Positions 55,110 through 64,000 of a DNA stretch of 64,000 nucleotides are shown here, in pieces; positions within the stretch are counted from its first letter, which is position 1; each line of letters starts with the position of its first letter. Position numbers and translations under genes: made by a program. Origin of the DNA: Morganella morganii (lineage in GTDB: Bacteria > Pseudomonadota > Gammaproteobacteria > Enterobacterales > Enterobacteriaceae). Under the pieces are notes generated by a model. The model was not told where the DNA came from, made no database searches, and worked only from the letters and a program-made list of their open reading frames with translations. The DNA is taken from positions 1,761,592-1,825,591 of the forward strand of contig NZ_VKKS01000001.1 of assembly GCF_019402645.1 (NCBI RefSeq), in the 5' to 3' direction.

Positions 55110-55846
55110 CAGTGGATCTCCTGCCATAATGCGGGCTGTCCGCGATTTTCCAGCGGACGGACAAAAGCCTCATCCAGTCCCAGATAGAACACCTGCGGCA
55201 GTGTGCCGTTTTCCGGTTTCAGTACTTTAATCGCCGCTTCATGCTCTCTGAGCATTTTACTGATGGTGGCGGACGGATCTTTCAAGTCACCGATAATACG
55301 CGCGCCGCCGACACAGGATTCAACACAGGCCGGTAACAGACCGGCTTCCAGGCGATGAGCACAGAATGTGCATTTATCTGCGGTTTGTGTACTGTGGTTA
55401 ATAAAGCGGGCGTCATACGGACAGGCCTGCACGCAATAGGCGCAGCCGACACAGCGGGTGTTATCCACCACCACAATGCCGTCTTCACGCTGGAAAGTCG
55501 CCTGCACCGGACATACCGGCACACACGGCGGATTATCACAATGGTTGCACAGACGCGGCAGCAGCACGTTGGTTGTTGCCTCTTCATTGCGGATCTGAAT
55601 CTGATACTGGCTGACACTGGTGCGGAACTGCCCCTGCGGGCTCTGATTTTCAACAGAACAGCTGACGGTACAGGATTGACAGCCGACACAGCGGCGTAAA
55701 TCAATCAGCATGCCGTAGCGCTTTGACGGGTCACCTTCACGGCGGGCCGGTGAAAAATGCAGACCTGCCTCCGCCATCGGAACCAGGGCCGTACCTGCTG
55801 TCAGGACGCCCAGGTTTTGCAGAAATTTTCGTTTGCCAAGATCCAT
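55109..55846 (-). CDS. ttrB: TtrB, tetrathionate reductase iron-sulphur subunit
   Basis: A 245-residue ferredoxin-type subunit with four 4Fe-4S clusters. Cys motifs: CVGCQSCTVSC, CNHCDNPPCVPVC, CVGCAYCVQACPYDARF and CTFCAHRLEAGLLPACVESC. The N-terminus MDLGKRKFLQNLGVLTAGTA is a Tat-like signal with KR in place of the twin arginine, so export probably relies on partner TtrA or on a tolerant signal. GGAGAG precedes ATG 55846; the frame extends 23 codons further without support. Confidence 0.96.
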   Translation of the reverse strand: MDLGKRKFLQNLGVLTAGTALVPMAEAGLHFSPARREGDPSKRYGMLIDLRRCVGCQSCTVSCSVENQSPQGQFRTSVSQYQIQIRNEEATTNVLLPRLCNHCDNPPCVPVCPVQATFQREDGIVVVDNTRCVGCAYCVQACPYDARFINHSTQTADKCTFCAHRLEAGLLPACVESCVGGARIIGDLKDPSATISKMLREHEAAIKVLKPENGTLPQVFYLGLDEAFVRPLENRGQPALWQEIH

Positions 55847-55970
55847 ACTGCTCTCCGGTGTATTTGGAACTTCATTGCCCGTCGTATTCAAACTCAACCA
55901 AAAAGGAATAAACATGTTGTTGAGTAAAGGGATATGTCATTATGGGGATTGTAAAAATTACCGGAGACTT

Positions 55971-55999
55971 CCCCTATTGTGGTTAACCACATAACGGGG
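55971..55999. promoter_or_regulatory. Palindromic operator between ttrB and ttrS
   Basis: A perfect 14-bp palindrome TGTGGTTAACCACA (55978-55991) sits inside a larger dyad with CCCC on the left and GGGG on the right. It lies between the divergent ttrBCA and ttrSR operons, about 130 bases before ttrB, and is the best candidate binding site for the response regulator TtrR. Confidence 0.65.
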
Positions 56000-56005
56000 A
56001 ATATG

Positions 56006-56019
56006 TTGATCTAAAACAA
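56006..56019. promoter_or_regulatory. FNR-like site in the ttr intergenic region
   Basis: TTGAT-N4-AACAA matches the FNR consensus TTGAT-N4-ATCAA at 9 of 10 positions. In Salmonella the ttr operon needs FNR and anaerobiosis, so this site is plausible. It overlaps no gene. Confidence 0.55.
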
Positions 56020-56074
56020 CAGGTTTTTCACAGAAAACTGACTCAGGACGCATTGAACCCGGGACATATGTAAG

Positions 56075-57823
56075 ATGGCCGTACGCACAGGGTTGCTGAC
56101 CATACTGTTATTTTTTGCCTCCTTTTCGTTTGCCGCACAATGGACTATCGGTGTGCTGGCTCTGCGGGGGGATGCACCGACACGTCATTACTGGGAGCCG
56201 CTGACAGAGCAGCTCAACCGCGCGCTGCCAGGCGAACATTTCACGCTGCTGCCGCTGACGCTGGATCAGATGCGGGAAGCGCTGCACAATAATGAGGTGC
56301 AATTTGTCCTCACCAACCCGGCACAGTTTATCCAGCTGGACAGCAACTTTCCCCTGCGCTGGCTGGTCTCCCTGCGTTCGGCTTATGAGCCGGATGATGC
56401 CACCCGTAATGTGATCGGCAGTGTGCTGCTGGTGCGCAAAGAGAGTCCTTATCAGACACCTGCGGATCTGACCGGTAAAAAAGTCGGTGCGGTCGCACCG
56501 GATGCCTTCGGCGGCTATCTATTAGGCTATAAAGCATTGCGTGATGCGGGTATCGATCCGCCGCGTGATTACCACCTTCAATTCTCCGGTTTTCCGGCCG
56601 ATGCGCTGCTCTATCTGTTGAGGGACAAGGCGATTTCCGGGGCGATTGTCCCGGCATGCCTGATTGAATCTATGGATAATGAAGGACTCATTCACCGTGA
56701 TGATTTCCGGCCGCTTCTCGGACGTGACAGCACCATTCCCTGCTGGACCAGCAGCGGGTTATACCCGAACTGGTCATTTGCCGCAGGTAGCGATGTACCG
56801 GATGAACTGGCGGATGAAGTGACCCGCGTGCTGCTTAACAGTCACAGCGAAAAAGCCATGCGCTGGGGCGCGCCGTCATCCACCCGCCAGGTGGAAAATC
56901 TGCTGCGCGAAGTCAATCAGCACCCGCAGCAGCGTCAGTTCTGGCAGGAGATTATCAGCTGGATCCGGAAAAACAGCTGGCTGCCCGGCTCGGTTACCCT
57001 GGTTTTCCTGCTGCTCGGCATCAATCATGTGTGGATTGCTTTCCGTGTGCGCCGCCGTACCCGCCAGCTGGAGGCCGCTCATTCACAATTACAGCGTCAG
57101 CAACTGGTGCTGGAAAAGGCACAGCAGCTCAGTGTACTCGGGGAAATGGCATCCGGCTTTGCGCATGAACTGAATCAGCCGCTGTCTGCCATCCGTCATT
57201 TTGCCCGTGGCTCGCAAATCCGGCTGGAACGGGATGATCCCGCGCATCCGCTGCTGCCGGTCATGACACAGATTGACAACCAGGCCGAACGCGGTGCCAG
57301 CATTATCCGCAATCTGCGGCTGTGGGCAGGAAACAGCCCGTCTTCACCGGAAGGGGCGCCTGTGCCGCAGAATGTGGCTGCGGTGCCGGATCTGGTCTGG
57401 AAGCTGCTGCGGATCACTGAGCGATATCCCGCTGCGGTTTTATATAACACCGTCGCCCGGGACGCTGTATTACACTTACCGCCTGCACTGCTGGATCAGG
57501 TTCTTTCCAATTTGTTCAGCAACAGTTTACAGGCCGGAGCAGATTGTATCCGGGTAACCCATCACCACACCCCGGGCGGACAAATCCTGGTGGTGCAGGA
57601 TAATGGCGGCGGAATGGATGAGACACAACTGGCACAGCCTTTCTCACCGTTCCGCTCCACCCGCGCGGAAGGTCTCGGGCTCGGGCTGGTGATCTGCCAG
57701 CGCCTGATGCGCAGTCAGGGCGGTGATATTCATATGGAAAATTGTAACAGTCCGGACGAACAGCCCGGCTTATGTGTTACCCTTATCTTCAGTGAACTGA
57801 CAGAGGAGCCCCCATGCCCGTGA
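56075..57823 (+). CDS. ttrS: TtrS, tetrathionate sensor histidine kinase
   Basis: A 582-residue kinase. A signal-like helix at the start is followed by a periplasmic phosphonate-binding-type sensor domain (about 22-290, with FVLTNPAQFIQLDS and LTGKKVGAVAPDAFGGYLLG), a second membrane helix near 305-325, the H-box with His364 (GFAHELNQPLSAIRHFA) and an ATPase domain (VQDNGGGMDE, GLGLGLVICQRLM). It senses tetrathionate and phosphorylates TtrR. It overlaps ttrR by 10 bases and is divergent from ttrBCA. Confidence 0.94.
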   Translation: MAVRTGLLTILLFFASFSFAAQWTIGVLALRGDAPTRHYWEPLTEQLNRALPGEHFTLLPLTLDQMREALHNNEVQFVLTNPAQFIQLDSNFPLRWLVSLRSAYEPDDATRNVIGSVLLVRKESPYQTPADLTGKKVGAVAPDAFGGYLLGYKALRDAGIDPPRDYHLQFSGFPADALLYLLRDKAISGAIVPACLIESMDNEGLIHRDDFRPLLGRDSTIPCWTSSGLYPNWSFAAGSDVPDELADEVTRVLLNSHSEKAMRWGAPSSTRQVENLLREVNQHPQQRQFWQEIISWIRKNSWLPGSVTLVFLLLGINHVWIAFRVRRRTRQLEAAHSQLQRQQLVLEKAQQLSVLGEMASGFAHELNQPLSAIRHFARGSQIRLERDDPAHPLLPVMTQIDNQAERGASIIRNLRLWAGNSPSSPEGAPVPQNVAAVPDLVWKLLRITERYPAAVLYNTVARDAVLHLPPALLDQVLSNLFSNSLQAGADCIRVTHHHTPGGQILVVQDNGGGMDETQLAQPFSPFRSTRAEGLGLGLVICQRLMRSQGGDIHMENCNSPDEQPGLCVTLIFSELTEEPPCP

Positions 57824-58425
57824 TCCACCTGGTTGATGATGATGTTGCTGTAACACAGGCGTGTCAGTTTTTGCTGGAGAGCCTCGGCTATGAGGTATGT
57901 GTCTGGAATGACAGCCGGACATTTATTGCACAGGCACCGCTGCACACTTACGGTATCGTATTACTGGATATGCGCATGCCGCATCCTGACGGCAGCCGGG
58001 TACATCAGATCCTTCAGGAGCAGCACAGCACGCTGGCAGTAATTTTTCTGACCGGCCACGGTGACCTGCCGATGGCGGTTGAACAGATGAAACTCGGCGC
58101 GGTGGATTTTCTGCAAAAACCGGTTGCCACACAACCATTACAGGCGGCGCTGACCCGTGCCGCCGCCGTGACCTGCAAAGCGGTGTCCTGTGCGCAAATC
58201 CGCAGCCGTTTTCAGACTCTGACGCCGAAAGAGCGTCAAATCGCCGGTTTTGTGGCACAGGGATTAATGAACCGGGAAATCGCCGGTATCGCCCATGTTG
58301 CGGTAAGAACCGTCGAGGTGCACCGCGCCAAAGTGATGGAAAAAATGGCGGCAGGCAGCCTCGCGGAACTGGTCACACAGCTCAACAGTATTACGGACGC
58401 TGAAAACAGCACCGCAGAACACTGA
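57814..58425 (+). CDS. ttrR: TtrR, tetrathionate response regulator
   Basis: A 203-residue FixJ/NarL-type response regulator. The receiver has acidic residues at DDDVAVT and phosphorylated Asp52 (VLLDMRMPHPDG), with Lys in FLQKPV. A LuxR-type helix-turn-helix is at the end (LTPKERQIAGFVAQGLMNRE, VRTVEVHRAKVMEKM). It activates ttrBCA, probably at the palindrome near 55985. GAGGAG lies before the ATG. Confidence 0.95.
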   Translation: MPVIHLVDDDVAVTQACQFLLESLGYEVCVWNDSRTFIAQAPLHTYGIVLLDMRMPHPDGSRVHQILQEQHSTLAVIFLTGHGDLPMAVEQMKLGAVDFLQKPVATQPLQAALTRAAAVTCKAVSCAQIRSRFQTLTPKERQIAGFVAQGLMNREIAGIAHVAVRTVEVHRAKVMEKMAAGSLAELVTQLNSITDAENSTAEH

Positions 58426-58516
58426 CATCTGCGGCCGATACAACGTATAATTTAGTGTTATATCATTTACATGAACCCGCATCTGCTGATGCTTCTGATA
58501 ATAACGATGTCTGACT

Positions 58517-59458
58517 ATGATTACAGCTCCTGAATTTCAACGCTCGTTTCTGCATCCCCGCTACTGGCTGACCTGGTTTGGCCTGGGGGTACTGTATGTG
58601 CTGGTGTTGTTGCCGTATCCGGTGATTTACTGGTTAGGTTCCCGCCTGGGCCGCCTGTCCATGCATTTTCTCAAACGCCGTGCGGAGATCGCTGACCGCA
58701 ATCTGCAATTGTGTTTTCCGGATATGCCGGAAGAAAAACGCAAAGCGATGGTGGTGGCGAATTTTGAATCCGTTGGTATGGGGTTGTTTGAAACCGGAAT
58801 GGCCTGGTTCTGGCCGGACTGGCGGGTAAAACGCTGGTTTAAGGTGGAAGGCCGCGAACATATTCAGAAAGTGCAGGCATCCGGACAAGGCATTATCGTT
58901 ATCGGTATCCATTTCCTGACCCTGGAACTGGGCGCGCGGATTTTCGGTATGCTCAATCCCGGCATCGGCGTTTACCGCCCGAATGATAATCCGGTGATGG
59001 ACTGGATGCAGACCACCGGCCGCCTGCGCTCCAACAAATCCATGCTCGACCGCAAAGATGTCAAAGGGATGATCCGCGCCCTGCGTGACGGACAGATTTT
59101 GTGGTACGCACCGGATCACGACTACGGCCCGCGTAAAAGTGTGTTTGCCCCGCTGTTTGCGGTGGAGAAAGCCGCCACCACTACCGGTACTTCTATTCTG
59201 GTCAAAGCCGGCCGTGCAGCGCTGATCCCGTTCACGCCACGCCGCCTGCCCGGCGGAAAAGGTTATGAATTGCTGATCCGGCCCGCTGCGGAAGGTTTTC
59301 CGGAAGATGATGACGTCGCGGCGGCGGTCTTTATGAACCACGTGGTGGAAAAAGAGATTTTACGTGCCCCGGATCAGTACATGTGGCTGCACCGGCGCTT
59401 CAAAACACGGCCGGAAGGCGAACCGTCCCTCTATCATGACCGGGATAAAGTCCATTAA
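58517..59458 (+). CDS. lpxL: LpxL-type lipid A acyltransferase
   Basis: A 313-residue inner-membrane acyltransferase that adds a secondary acyl chain (lauroyl in E. coli) to Kdo2-lipid IVA. An N-terminal membrane helix ([20 protein letters not shown]) precedes the catalytic HX4E motif HFLTLE at 132-137. [12 protein letters not shown] closes the family core. It is LpxL by sequence and by adjacency to mdtG; the cold-induced paralogue LpxP is a less likely alternative. Confidence 0.9.
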   Translation: MITAPEFQRSFLHPRYWLTWFGLGVLYVLVLLPYPVIYWLGSRLGRLSMHFLKRRAEIADRNLQLCFPDMPEEKRKAMVVANFESVGMGLFETGMAWFWPDWRVKRWFKVEGREHIQKVQASGQGIIVIGIHFLTLELGARIFGMLNPGIGVYRPNDNPVMDWMQTTGRLRSNKSMLDRKDVKGMIRALRDGQILWYAPDHDYGPRKSVFAPLFAVEKAATTTGTSILVKAGRAALIPFTPRRLPGGKGYELLIRPAAEGFPEDDDVAAAVFMNHVVEKEILRAPDQYMWLHRRFKTRPEGEPSLYHDRDKVH

Positions 59459-59482
59459 AAAAGGAATAACATCACTACACTA

Positions 59483-60715
59483 ATGCGGAATAAAGCACCC
59501 AATCGTAACTGGAAACGAAATCTTTATGTTGTGTGGTTCGGCTGTTTTCTGACCGGTGCCGCCTTCAGCCTGATCATGCCCTTTCTTCCCCTCTATGTGG
59601 AAGAGCTCGGGGTGACAGACCATGAGGAACTCAATCTGTGGACGGGGGCGACATTCAGTATTACCTTCCTGTTTTCTGCCATTGCCGCCCCCTTCTGGGG
59701 TAAACTCTCTGACCGCAAAGGCCGTAAGCTGATGCTGCTGCGCTCAGCGCTCGGTATGGGCATTGTGATGCTGCTGATAGGTTTTGCGCAGAATGTCTGG
59801 CAGTTACTTTTTCTGCGCGCCCTGCTCGGTCTGCTGGGCGGCTTTGTGCCGAATGCTAATGCCCTGATTGCCACCCAGGTGCCGGTCAAACGCACCGGCT
59901 GGGCGCTGGGCACCCTCTCCACCGGTGCTGTCAGCGGCGCACTCATCGGCCCGCTTATCGGCGGTTTCCTGGCGGATCACACCGGATTGCGTCCCGTCTT
60001 CTTTATTACCGCCACCGTGCTGTTTATCTGCTTTTTTGTCACCCTGTTTTTTGTCCGCGAAAATTTCACGCCGGTCTCACGCAAAGATGCCCTCAACACA
60101 AAGCAGGTCTTTGCGGCGATAAAGAATCCGCGCCTGGTGATCTGTCTGTTTTTTACCACCATGTGTATTCAGATAGCGGCCGGCTCGGTCAGTCCTGTTA
60201 TCACCCTCTATATCCGTGAACTGGGCGGGCATCCCGAAAATCTTGCGTTTATCAGCGGATTAATTGCCTCTGTACCGGGGCTCGCGGCGCTGATCAGTGC
60301 CCCCCGCCTCGGGAAACTGAGTGATCGGATAGGGCCGGATAAAGTGCTGATTGCCATGCTGGCGGTGTCTGTTTTTGTCATCCTGCCGATGGCCTGGGTA
60401 ACCCATTACTGGCAGCTCGGTGCCCTGCGTTTTCTGCTCGGCGCGGTCAACGCCGCATTACTGCCCGCGGTACAGACACTGATTATTTATCATATCACTC
60501 ATGAAATTGCCGGACGGATTTTCAGCTATAACCAGGCACTGCGCGATGCCGGTAATGTTACGGGACCGTTAATGGGTGCCTGGGTTGCTGCTCATTTCGG
60601 CTTCGCTTCTGTCTTTTATTTCACCGCCGCCGTTGTACTGTTTAATCTGTTTTATTCGTGGTGGTGCATAAAATCGCAGAGCACCCCGAAAATTAAACCG
60701 GCCGATATCGGGTAG
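59483..60715 (+). CDS. mdtG: MdtG, MFS efflux transporter
   Basis: A 410-residue, twelve-helix major facilitator with the MFS signature [20 protein letters not shown] and [20 protein letters not shown], closely matching E. coli MdtG (YceE), linked to fosfomycin and deoxycholate efflux. AAGGA lies unusually far (about 18 bases) from the ATG, so translation may be weak. It follows lpxL by 24 bases and likely shares its transcript. Confidence 0.92.
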   Translation: MRNKAPNRNWKRNLYVVWFGCFLTGAAFSLIMPFLPLYVEELGVTDHEELNLWTGATFSITFLFSAIAAPFWGKLSDRKGRKLMLLRSALGMGIVMLLIGFAQNVWQLLFLRALLGLLGGFVPNANALIATQVPVKRTGWALGTLSTGAVSGALIGPLIGGFLADHTGLRPVFFITATVLFICFFVTLFFVRENFTPVSRKDALNTKQVFAAIKNPRLVICLFFTTMCIQIAAGSVSPVITLYIRELGGHPENLAFISGLIASVPGLAALISAPRLGKLSDRIGPDKVLIAMLAVSVFVILPMAWVTHYWQLGALRFLLGAVNAALLPAVQTLIIYHITHEIAGRIFSYNQALRDAGNVTGPLMGAWVAAHFGFASVFYFTAAVVLFNLFYSWWCIKSQSTPKIKPADIG

Positions 60716-60729
60716 ATATCGCCGGTTTT
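60694..60729 (+). terminator. Terminator overlapping the end of mdtG
   Basis: AAACCGGCCGATATC (60695-60709) pairs with GATATCGCCGGTTT around a 5-base loop with one bulged base, followed by TTTCG. The mdtG stop codon lies within the hairpin. Confidence 0.8.
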
Positions 60730-61109
60730 CGTCCGGTTACTTTTCACTGTCAGCAATTTGTTACTGAAATTTCATCTTTCCGTTACTCATCAAATTTAAC
60801 TTGTTGATTTAAAATAATTTTACAAATATACGTAAGCCTCATAATCCACATCTTCTGTCAATAGACCTCATCACATTTTGTATAAATAAGTCTTGTGAAA
60901 TGAGATTTTTGTCGACATTTCATCTAAAAAATGGTTTATAAAATAGAAAACGTGCTTTAAGTGAATACGATTCACGATAAGTGTGTTAATAATACTTTAA
61001 TAAGACAGGATGTTTATTGATACACAAAAGTATCATTTTGTTAACAGGAACTGTTTATCCTTACCATTTTCAGGCTTATTCTCCGGAATAAACTTTTGGG
61101 AAATTACAG
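60730..61109 (+). promoter_or_regulatory. Long upstream region of the peptide transporter gene
   Basis: A 380-base AT-rich stretch without a gene. It holds dyads TGAAATG/CATTTCA (60896-60922) and GTGAAT-ACG-ATTCAC (60961-60975), likely regulator sites. In Salmonella, the peptide transporter gene tppB is OmpR-dependent, but I do not recognise an OmpR box here. Confidence 0.45.
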
Positions 61110-62633
61110 ATGCAATCAACAACAAACAAAAAACGTACTTTCTTCGGGCACCCTTACCCGCTGAGTTCACTGTTCTTTACCGAGATGTGGGAACGATTCT
61201 CCTTCTACGGTATCCGTCCGTTACTGATCCTGTTTATGGCAGCCACCGTCTATGAAGGCGGGATGGATATTCCGCGTGAACAGGCCTCCGCTATCGTCGG
61301 TATTTTTGCCGGAGCGATTTACCTGACCTCTCTGCCCGGCGGCTGGCTGGCGGATAACTGGCTGGGGCAGCGCCTGGCGGTCTGGTACGGCTCAATTATT
61401 ATCGCGCTGGGTCACCTTTCGATTGCCTTGTCGGCAATCTGGTCACCAAAGCTGTTCTTTGTCGGCCTGCTGTTTATCGTTATCGGTACCGGGTTATTTA
61501 AAACCTGTGTGACGGTAATGGTCGGTACGCTGTACAAACAGGACGATACACGCCGTGACGGCGGTTTTTCCCTGTTCTACATGGGGATTAACATGGGCTC
61601 CTTTATCGCGCCGCTGGCGACCGGCTGGTTAGTCCCTAACTTCGGCTGGCACTGGGGCTTCGGTATCGGTGGTCTGGGGATGTTAGTGGCTCTGCTGGTC
61701 TTCCGCTTCTATGCGGTACCGCTGATGCGTCAGTATGACAGTGAAGTGGGTCTGGACTCCAGCTGGGATCGCCCGACTGTCGCGCGTAAAAATGTCGGTA
61801 TATGGGTTGGTCTGGCAGCGGCTGTTATCGCGGTTGTCACTGCGCTGATCGCCACCGGAGTTATCCCGTTCAACCCGATGCTGGTTGCCACCAACATGGT
61901 TTACCTCATCTCAGGGATGGTTATTCTCTACTTCATCTACCTGTTTGTGTTTGCCGGTCTGAAAAGCAGTGAACGCATCCGGTTGTTTGTCTGTTTTATT
62001 CTGTTAGTCACCGCCGCCCTGTTCTGGTCTGCGTTTGAACAAAAACCGACCTCATTCAACCTGTTTGCGAAGGATTATACTGACCGTAACCTGTTCGGTT
62101 TTGAGATCCCGACAGTCTGGTTCCAGTCCATCAACGCCCTGTTTATCATTCTGCTGGCACCGGTGTTCAGCTGGTTATGGCCTGCCCTGGCGCGCCGTAA
62201 TATGAACCTGAGCAGTATCACCAAGTTTATGTTTGGTGTGCTGTTTGCGGCAGGTGGTTTTGCCGTGATGATGATGGCTTCTGAGCGCGTGATTGAGACC
62301 AGTGCCGGTGTCTCCCCGATGTGGCTGACCTTCAGTATCCTGCTGCTGACACTTGGTGAACTGTGCTTAAGCCCGATTGGTCTTGCCACCATGACACTGC
62401 TGGCACCGATGAAAATGCGCGGCCAGGTGATGGGGCTGTGGTTCTGTGCCAGTGCGCTGGGTAACCTCGCAGCCGGTATCATGGGCGGTAATGTGCGTCC
62501 GGATCAGCTGATGAATCTGCCGGGCTTCTTCTCACACGTTTCTGTTGCTCTGCTTATCTGTGCCGCAGTGCTGTGTGTGCTGATTGTGCCGGTACGCAAA
62601 ATGCTGCAAAGCGCAGACAACAAATCTGCCTGA
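61110..62633 (+). CDS. POT-family proton-dependent oligopeptide transporter
   Basis: A 507-residue peptide transporter with 12-14 membrane helices. The proton-coupling ExxER motif is in TEMWERFSFYGIRPLLILFM, followed by GGWLADNWLGQRLAVWYGS and the PTR2 signature FSLFYMGINMGSFIAPLATG. It imports di- and tripeptides. It belongs to the DtpA/DtpB group, but the exact orthologue is not settled. A long regulatory region lies upstream and a strong terminator downstream. Confidence 0.93.
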   Translation: MQSTTNKKRTFFGHPYPLSSLFFTEMWERFSFYGIRPLLILFMAATVYEGGMDIPREQASAIVGIFAGAIYLTSLPGGWLADNWLGQRLAVWYGSIIIALGHLSIALSAIWSPKLFFVGLLFIVIGTGLFKTCVTVMVGTLYKQDDTRRDGGFSLFYMGINMGSFIAPLATGWLVPNFGWHWGFGIGGLGMLVALLVFRFYAVPLMRQYDSEVGLDSSWDRPTVARKNVGIWVGLAAAVIAVVTALIATGVIPFNPMLVATNMVYLISGMVILYFIYLFVFAGLKSSERIRLFVCFILLVTAALFWSAFEQKPTSFNLFAKDYTDRNLFGFEIPTVWFQSINALFIILLAPVFSWLWPALARRNMNLSSITKFMFGVLFAAGGFAVMMMASERVIETSAGVSPMWLTFSILLLTLGELCLSPIGLATMTLLAPMKMRGQVMGLWFCASALGNLAAGIMGGNVRPDQLMNLPGFFSHVSVALLICAAVLCVLIVPVRKMLQSADNKSA

Positions 62634-62662
62634 CAGCGATAATATATAAAGACAAAAAGAGT

Positions 62663-62693
62663 AAAAGGGTGAGCTTCGGCTCACCCTTTTTTT
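62663..62693. terminator. Shared bidirectional terminator
   Basis: AAAAGGGTGAGC (62663-62674), a TTCG tetraloop and GCTCACCCTTTT (62679-62690) form a perfect 12-bp stem with A and T tracts on either side, so it works on both strands. The stop codon of the AraC-type gene is inside the stem. Confidence 0.93.
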
Positions 62694-63400
62694 ATGCGCA
62701 GACTGGCAGGCGTATCACCGTAAAAACGGCGGAAAGCACTGGTCAGGGAGGATTGGGTACTGTAACCGCAGCGCAGCGCAATTTCCGGCAGTACCAGCGT
62801 GCTGTGGCAGATAAGGTGATGCGCCCGGCGCAGGCGTATTTCTGTCAGAAAAACCACCGGTGTTTTGCCGGTGGCCGCCAGCAGACGGCGCTGAAGGGTA
62901 CTGGCCGATAATGCACAACACGAAGCCATCTCACTGACCGTCCACGGATACTCCGGGCGCGCGGTCAGCAGTTGTGTCAGTTTATGCAGCCAGCGCCTGT
63001 CCTGCCCGCCCAGCTGCAACTGCGCCGCGAGCTGTTCTGCCAGCAGGATGCGCGCACTTTCCGGATGCTGCTCAATCATCGCCGGATAACCGATAAGCCA
63101 GTCTACATAAGCACGGGTAGCATCCGGCAGTACAGACCACAGCGAATCAAGGTGAGTGATAGAAAAGCTGTCAGCAGGCAGTTCAAGCACCACCTGCCGG
63201 TTATGACCGGTGCCGCAGAAACGGTGATGATACCCCGGCGGGATCGCCGCCATCCGTCCCTGCTCCACCGAACCGCTGTCACTGCCGACCGTCAGTTCCA
63301 TTGCGCCGCTGCCGCCCAGCACCAGTTGCCACATGTCATCATGATGGTGTTCCAGCATCTCATGCTGATAAGTGCGTAATGAAATAACAGGTCGTTTCAT
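62681..63400 (-). CDS. AraC-family transcriptional regulator
   Basis: A 239-residue regulator. The N-terminal part is a cupin-like sensing domain (EHHHDDMWQLVLGGSGAMEL, AAIPPGYHHRFCG). The C-terminal part (about 140-235) is a double helix-turn-helix with MASCCALSASTLQRRLLAAT and EIALRCGYSTQSSLTSAFRR. The target is unknown; convergent orientation to the peptide transporter gives no hint. It stands next to the csaA-like gene, 44 bases away. Confidence 0.92.
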   Translation of the reverse strand: MKRPVISLRTYQHEMLEHHHDDMWQLVLGGSGAMELTVGSDSGSVEQGRMAAIPPGYHHRFCGTGHNRQVVLELPADSFSITHLDSLWSVLPDATRAYVDWLIGYPAMIEQHPESARILLAEQLAAQLQLGGQDRRWLHKLTQLLTARPEYPWTVSEMASCCALSASTLQRRLLAATGKTPVVFLTEIRLRRAHHLICHSTLVLPEIALRCGYSTQSSLTSAFRRFYGDTPASLRIKKG

Positions 63401-63444
63401 GGGATATTGACCCTGACTTGCGGAAAACGACAGACGGCAGTGTA

Positions 63445-63786
63445 TTACATCAGGCGGTGACCGGCAGGTACCGGCAGGGAAAATTCCGCGAGGACAATAT
63501 CCCCGTCCGCATTGGCGGCACCGGTGATCAGCACCTCAGATTTCACGCCTGCCACCCGTTTCGGGGCAAAATTGCATACACATAATACCTGACGCCCGAT
63601 TAATTCTTCCGGTTTATATAATACAGTGACCTGTGCACTCGAGGTTTTTACCCCGGACTCACCAAAGTCTACAGTAAAGATATAAGCGGGCTTACGGGCT
63701 TTCGGATTAAGCTCTGCAGTCAGTATCACACCGACCCGCAATTCCACTTTTTCAAAATCGGCCCATTCAATTTCTGCTGATGTCAT
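63445..63786 (-). CDS. csaA: CsaA-like tRNA-binding protein
   Basis: A 113-residue OB-fold protein of the tRNA-binding-domain family. It matches CsaA through DFEKVELRVGVILTAELNPK, KTSSAQVTVLYKPEELIGRQ and NFAPKRVAGVKSEVLITG. CsaA is described as a chaperone-like, tRNA-binding protein; the cellular role is not firm. A TATAAT for its promoter lies near 63834-63839 on the minus strand. Confidence 0.87.
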   Translation of the reverse strand: MTSAEIEWADFEKVELRVGVILTAELNPKARKPAYIFTVDFGESGVKTSSAQVTVLYKPEELIGRQVLCVCNFAPKRVAGVKSEVLITGAANADGDIVLAEFSLPVPAGHRLM

Positions 63787-63900
63787 ATGTCTCTCTGTCT
63801 GCTGTACAGCGGTTAATCAGGGTAATGTTGTGTCATTATACCGGTGAGACATCACCGCCGCTGTTGCCGGACAGTCAGATTTTATCGCCGGACAGGCAAC

Positions 63901-64000
63901 TCAGCGATAAGCCTCTGAGCCGGGCAGTGACTCACGGGTCAGCCCGAGAGAGCGCATCATCTCCTCAACTTCCTCATCCAGACGGCTGAGTTGCAGTACG
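63901..64000 (-). CDS. C-terminal end of an unidentified protein (partial)
   Basis: The minus-strand frame that ends with TGA at 63903-63901 is open to the window edge. Its last 32 residues, including LDEEVEEMMRSLGLTRESL and ending PGSEAYR, look like a real, acidic, helical C-terminus, and the codon use matches the core genome. No family is recognised from so little sequence. Confidence 0.6.
   Translation of the reverse strand, partial: VLQLSRLDEEVEEMMRSLGLTRESLPGSEAYR

Overview
The window is a chromosomal segment of a motile enteric gammaproteobacterium of the Morganellaceae, most likely Morganella or a close relative. The evidence is the family's fused flagellar-chemotaxis locus, enteric orthologues (bssS, pyrC, ylaC, dsrB, lpxL, mdtG), a tetrathionate respiration cluster and a core base composition near 50% GC. 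Species is inferred from gene content only.

Positions 1-38058 are one motility locus. On the + strand run the end of fliH, then fliI-J-K and, after a terminator, fliL-M-N-O-P-Q-R (export ATPase, hook-length control, switch, export gate). A divergent pair, an unusual SDR-family protein and a LysR regulator, separates fliR from the minus-strand flgL-K and flgJ-I-H-G-F-E-D-C-B genes (rod, hook, rings, junction). flgA and flgM-flgN run the other way. flhB-flhA, a small lipoprotein gene, cheZ-Y-B-R, two chemoreceptors, cheW-A, motB-A and the master regulator flhDC follow. Sigma-28 type promoters are visible before flgM, flgK and one receptor, giving the usual order FlhDC, then hook-basal body, then FlgM export and late genes.

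Positions 38059-43400 hold a 1.7-kb flhDC upstream region with almost no coding capacity but a perfect CRP box and several palindromes. Next come an MgtC-family gene with a structured leader, dsrB, a cold-shock gene, ylaC and four tandem tRNA-Asn genes, each with its own promoter and terminator. The fourth tRNA copy is diverged in its T arm.

Positions 43440-49015 are a foreign, strongly AT-rich island beside the tRNA array. It has a decayed P4-type integrase, then a minus-strand operon of a large serine recombinase and two overlapping ParB-like genes without a ParA. A decayed small gene and several inverted repeats accompany it. This is the best candidate for an uncharacterised system.

Positions 49016-64000 return to the core genome: pyrC, bssS, the divergent ttrBCA and ttrSR operons, lpxL, mdtG, a POT-family peptide transporter, an AraC-type regulator, a CsaA-like tRNA-binding protein and the end of an unidentified gene.
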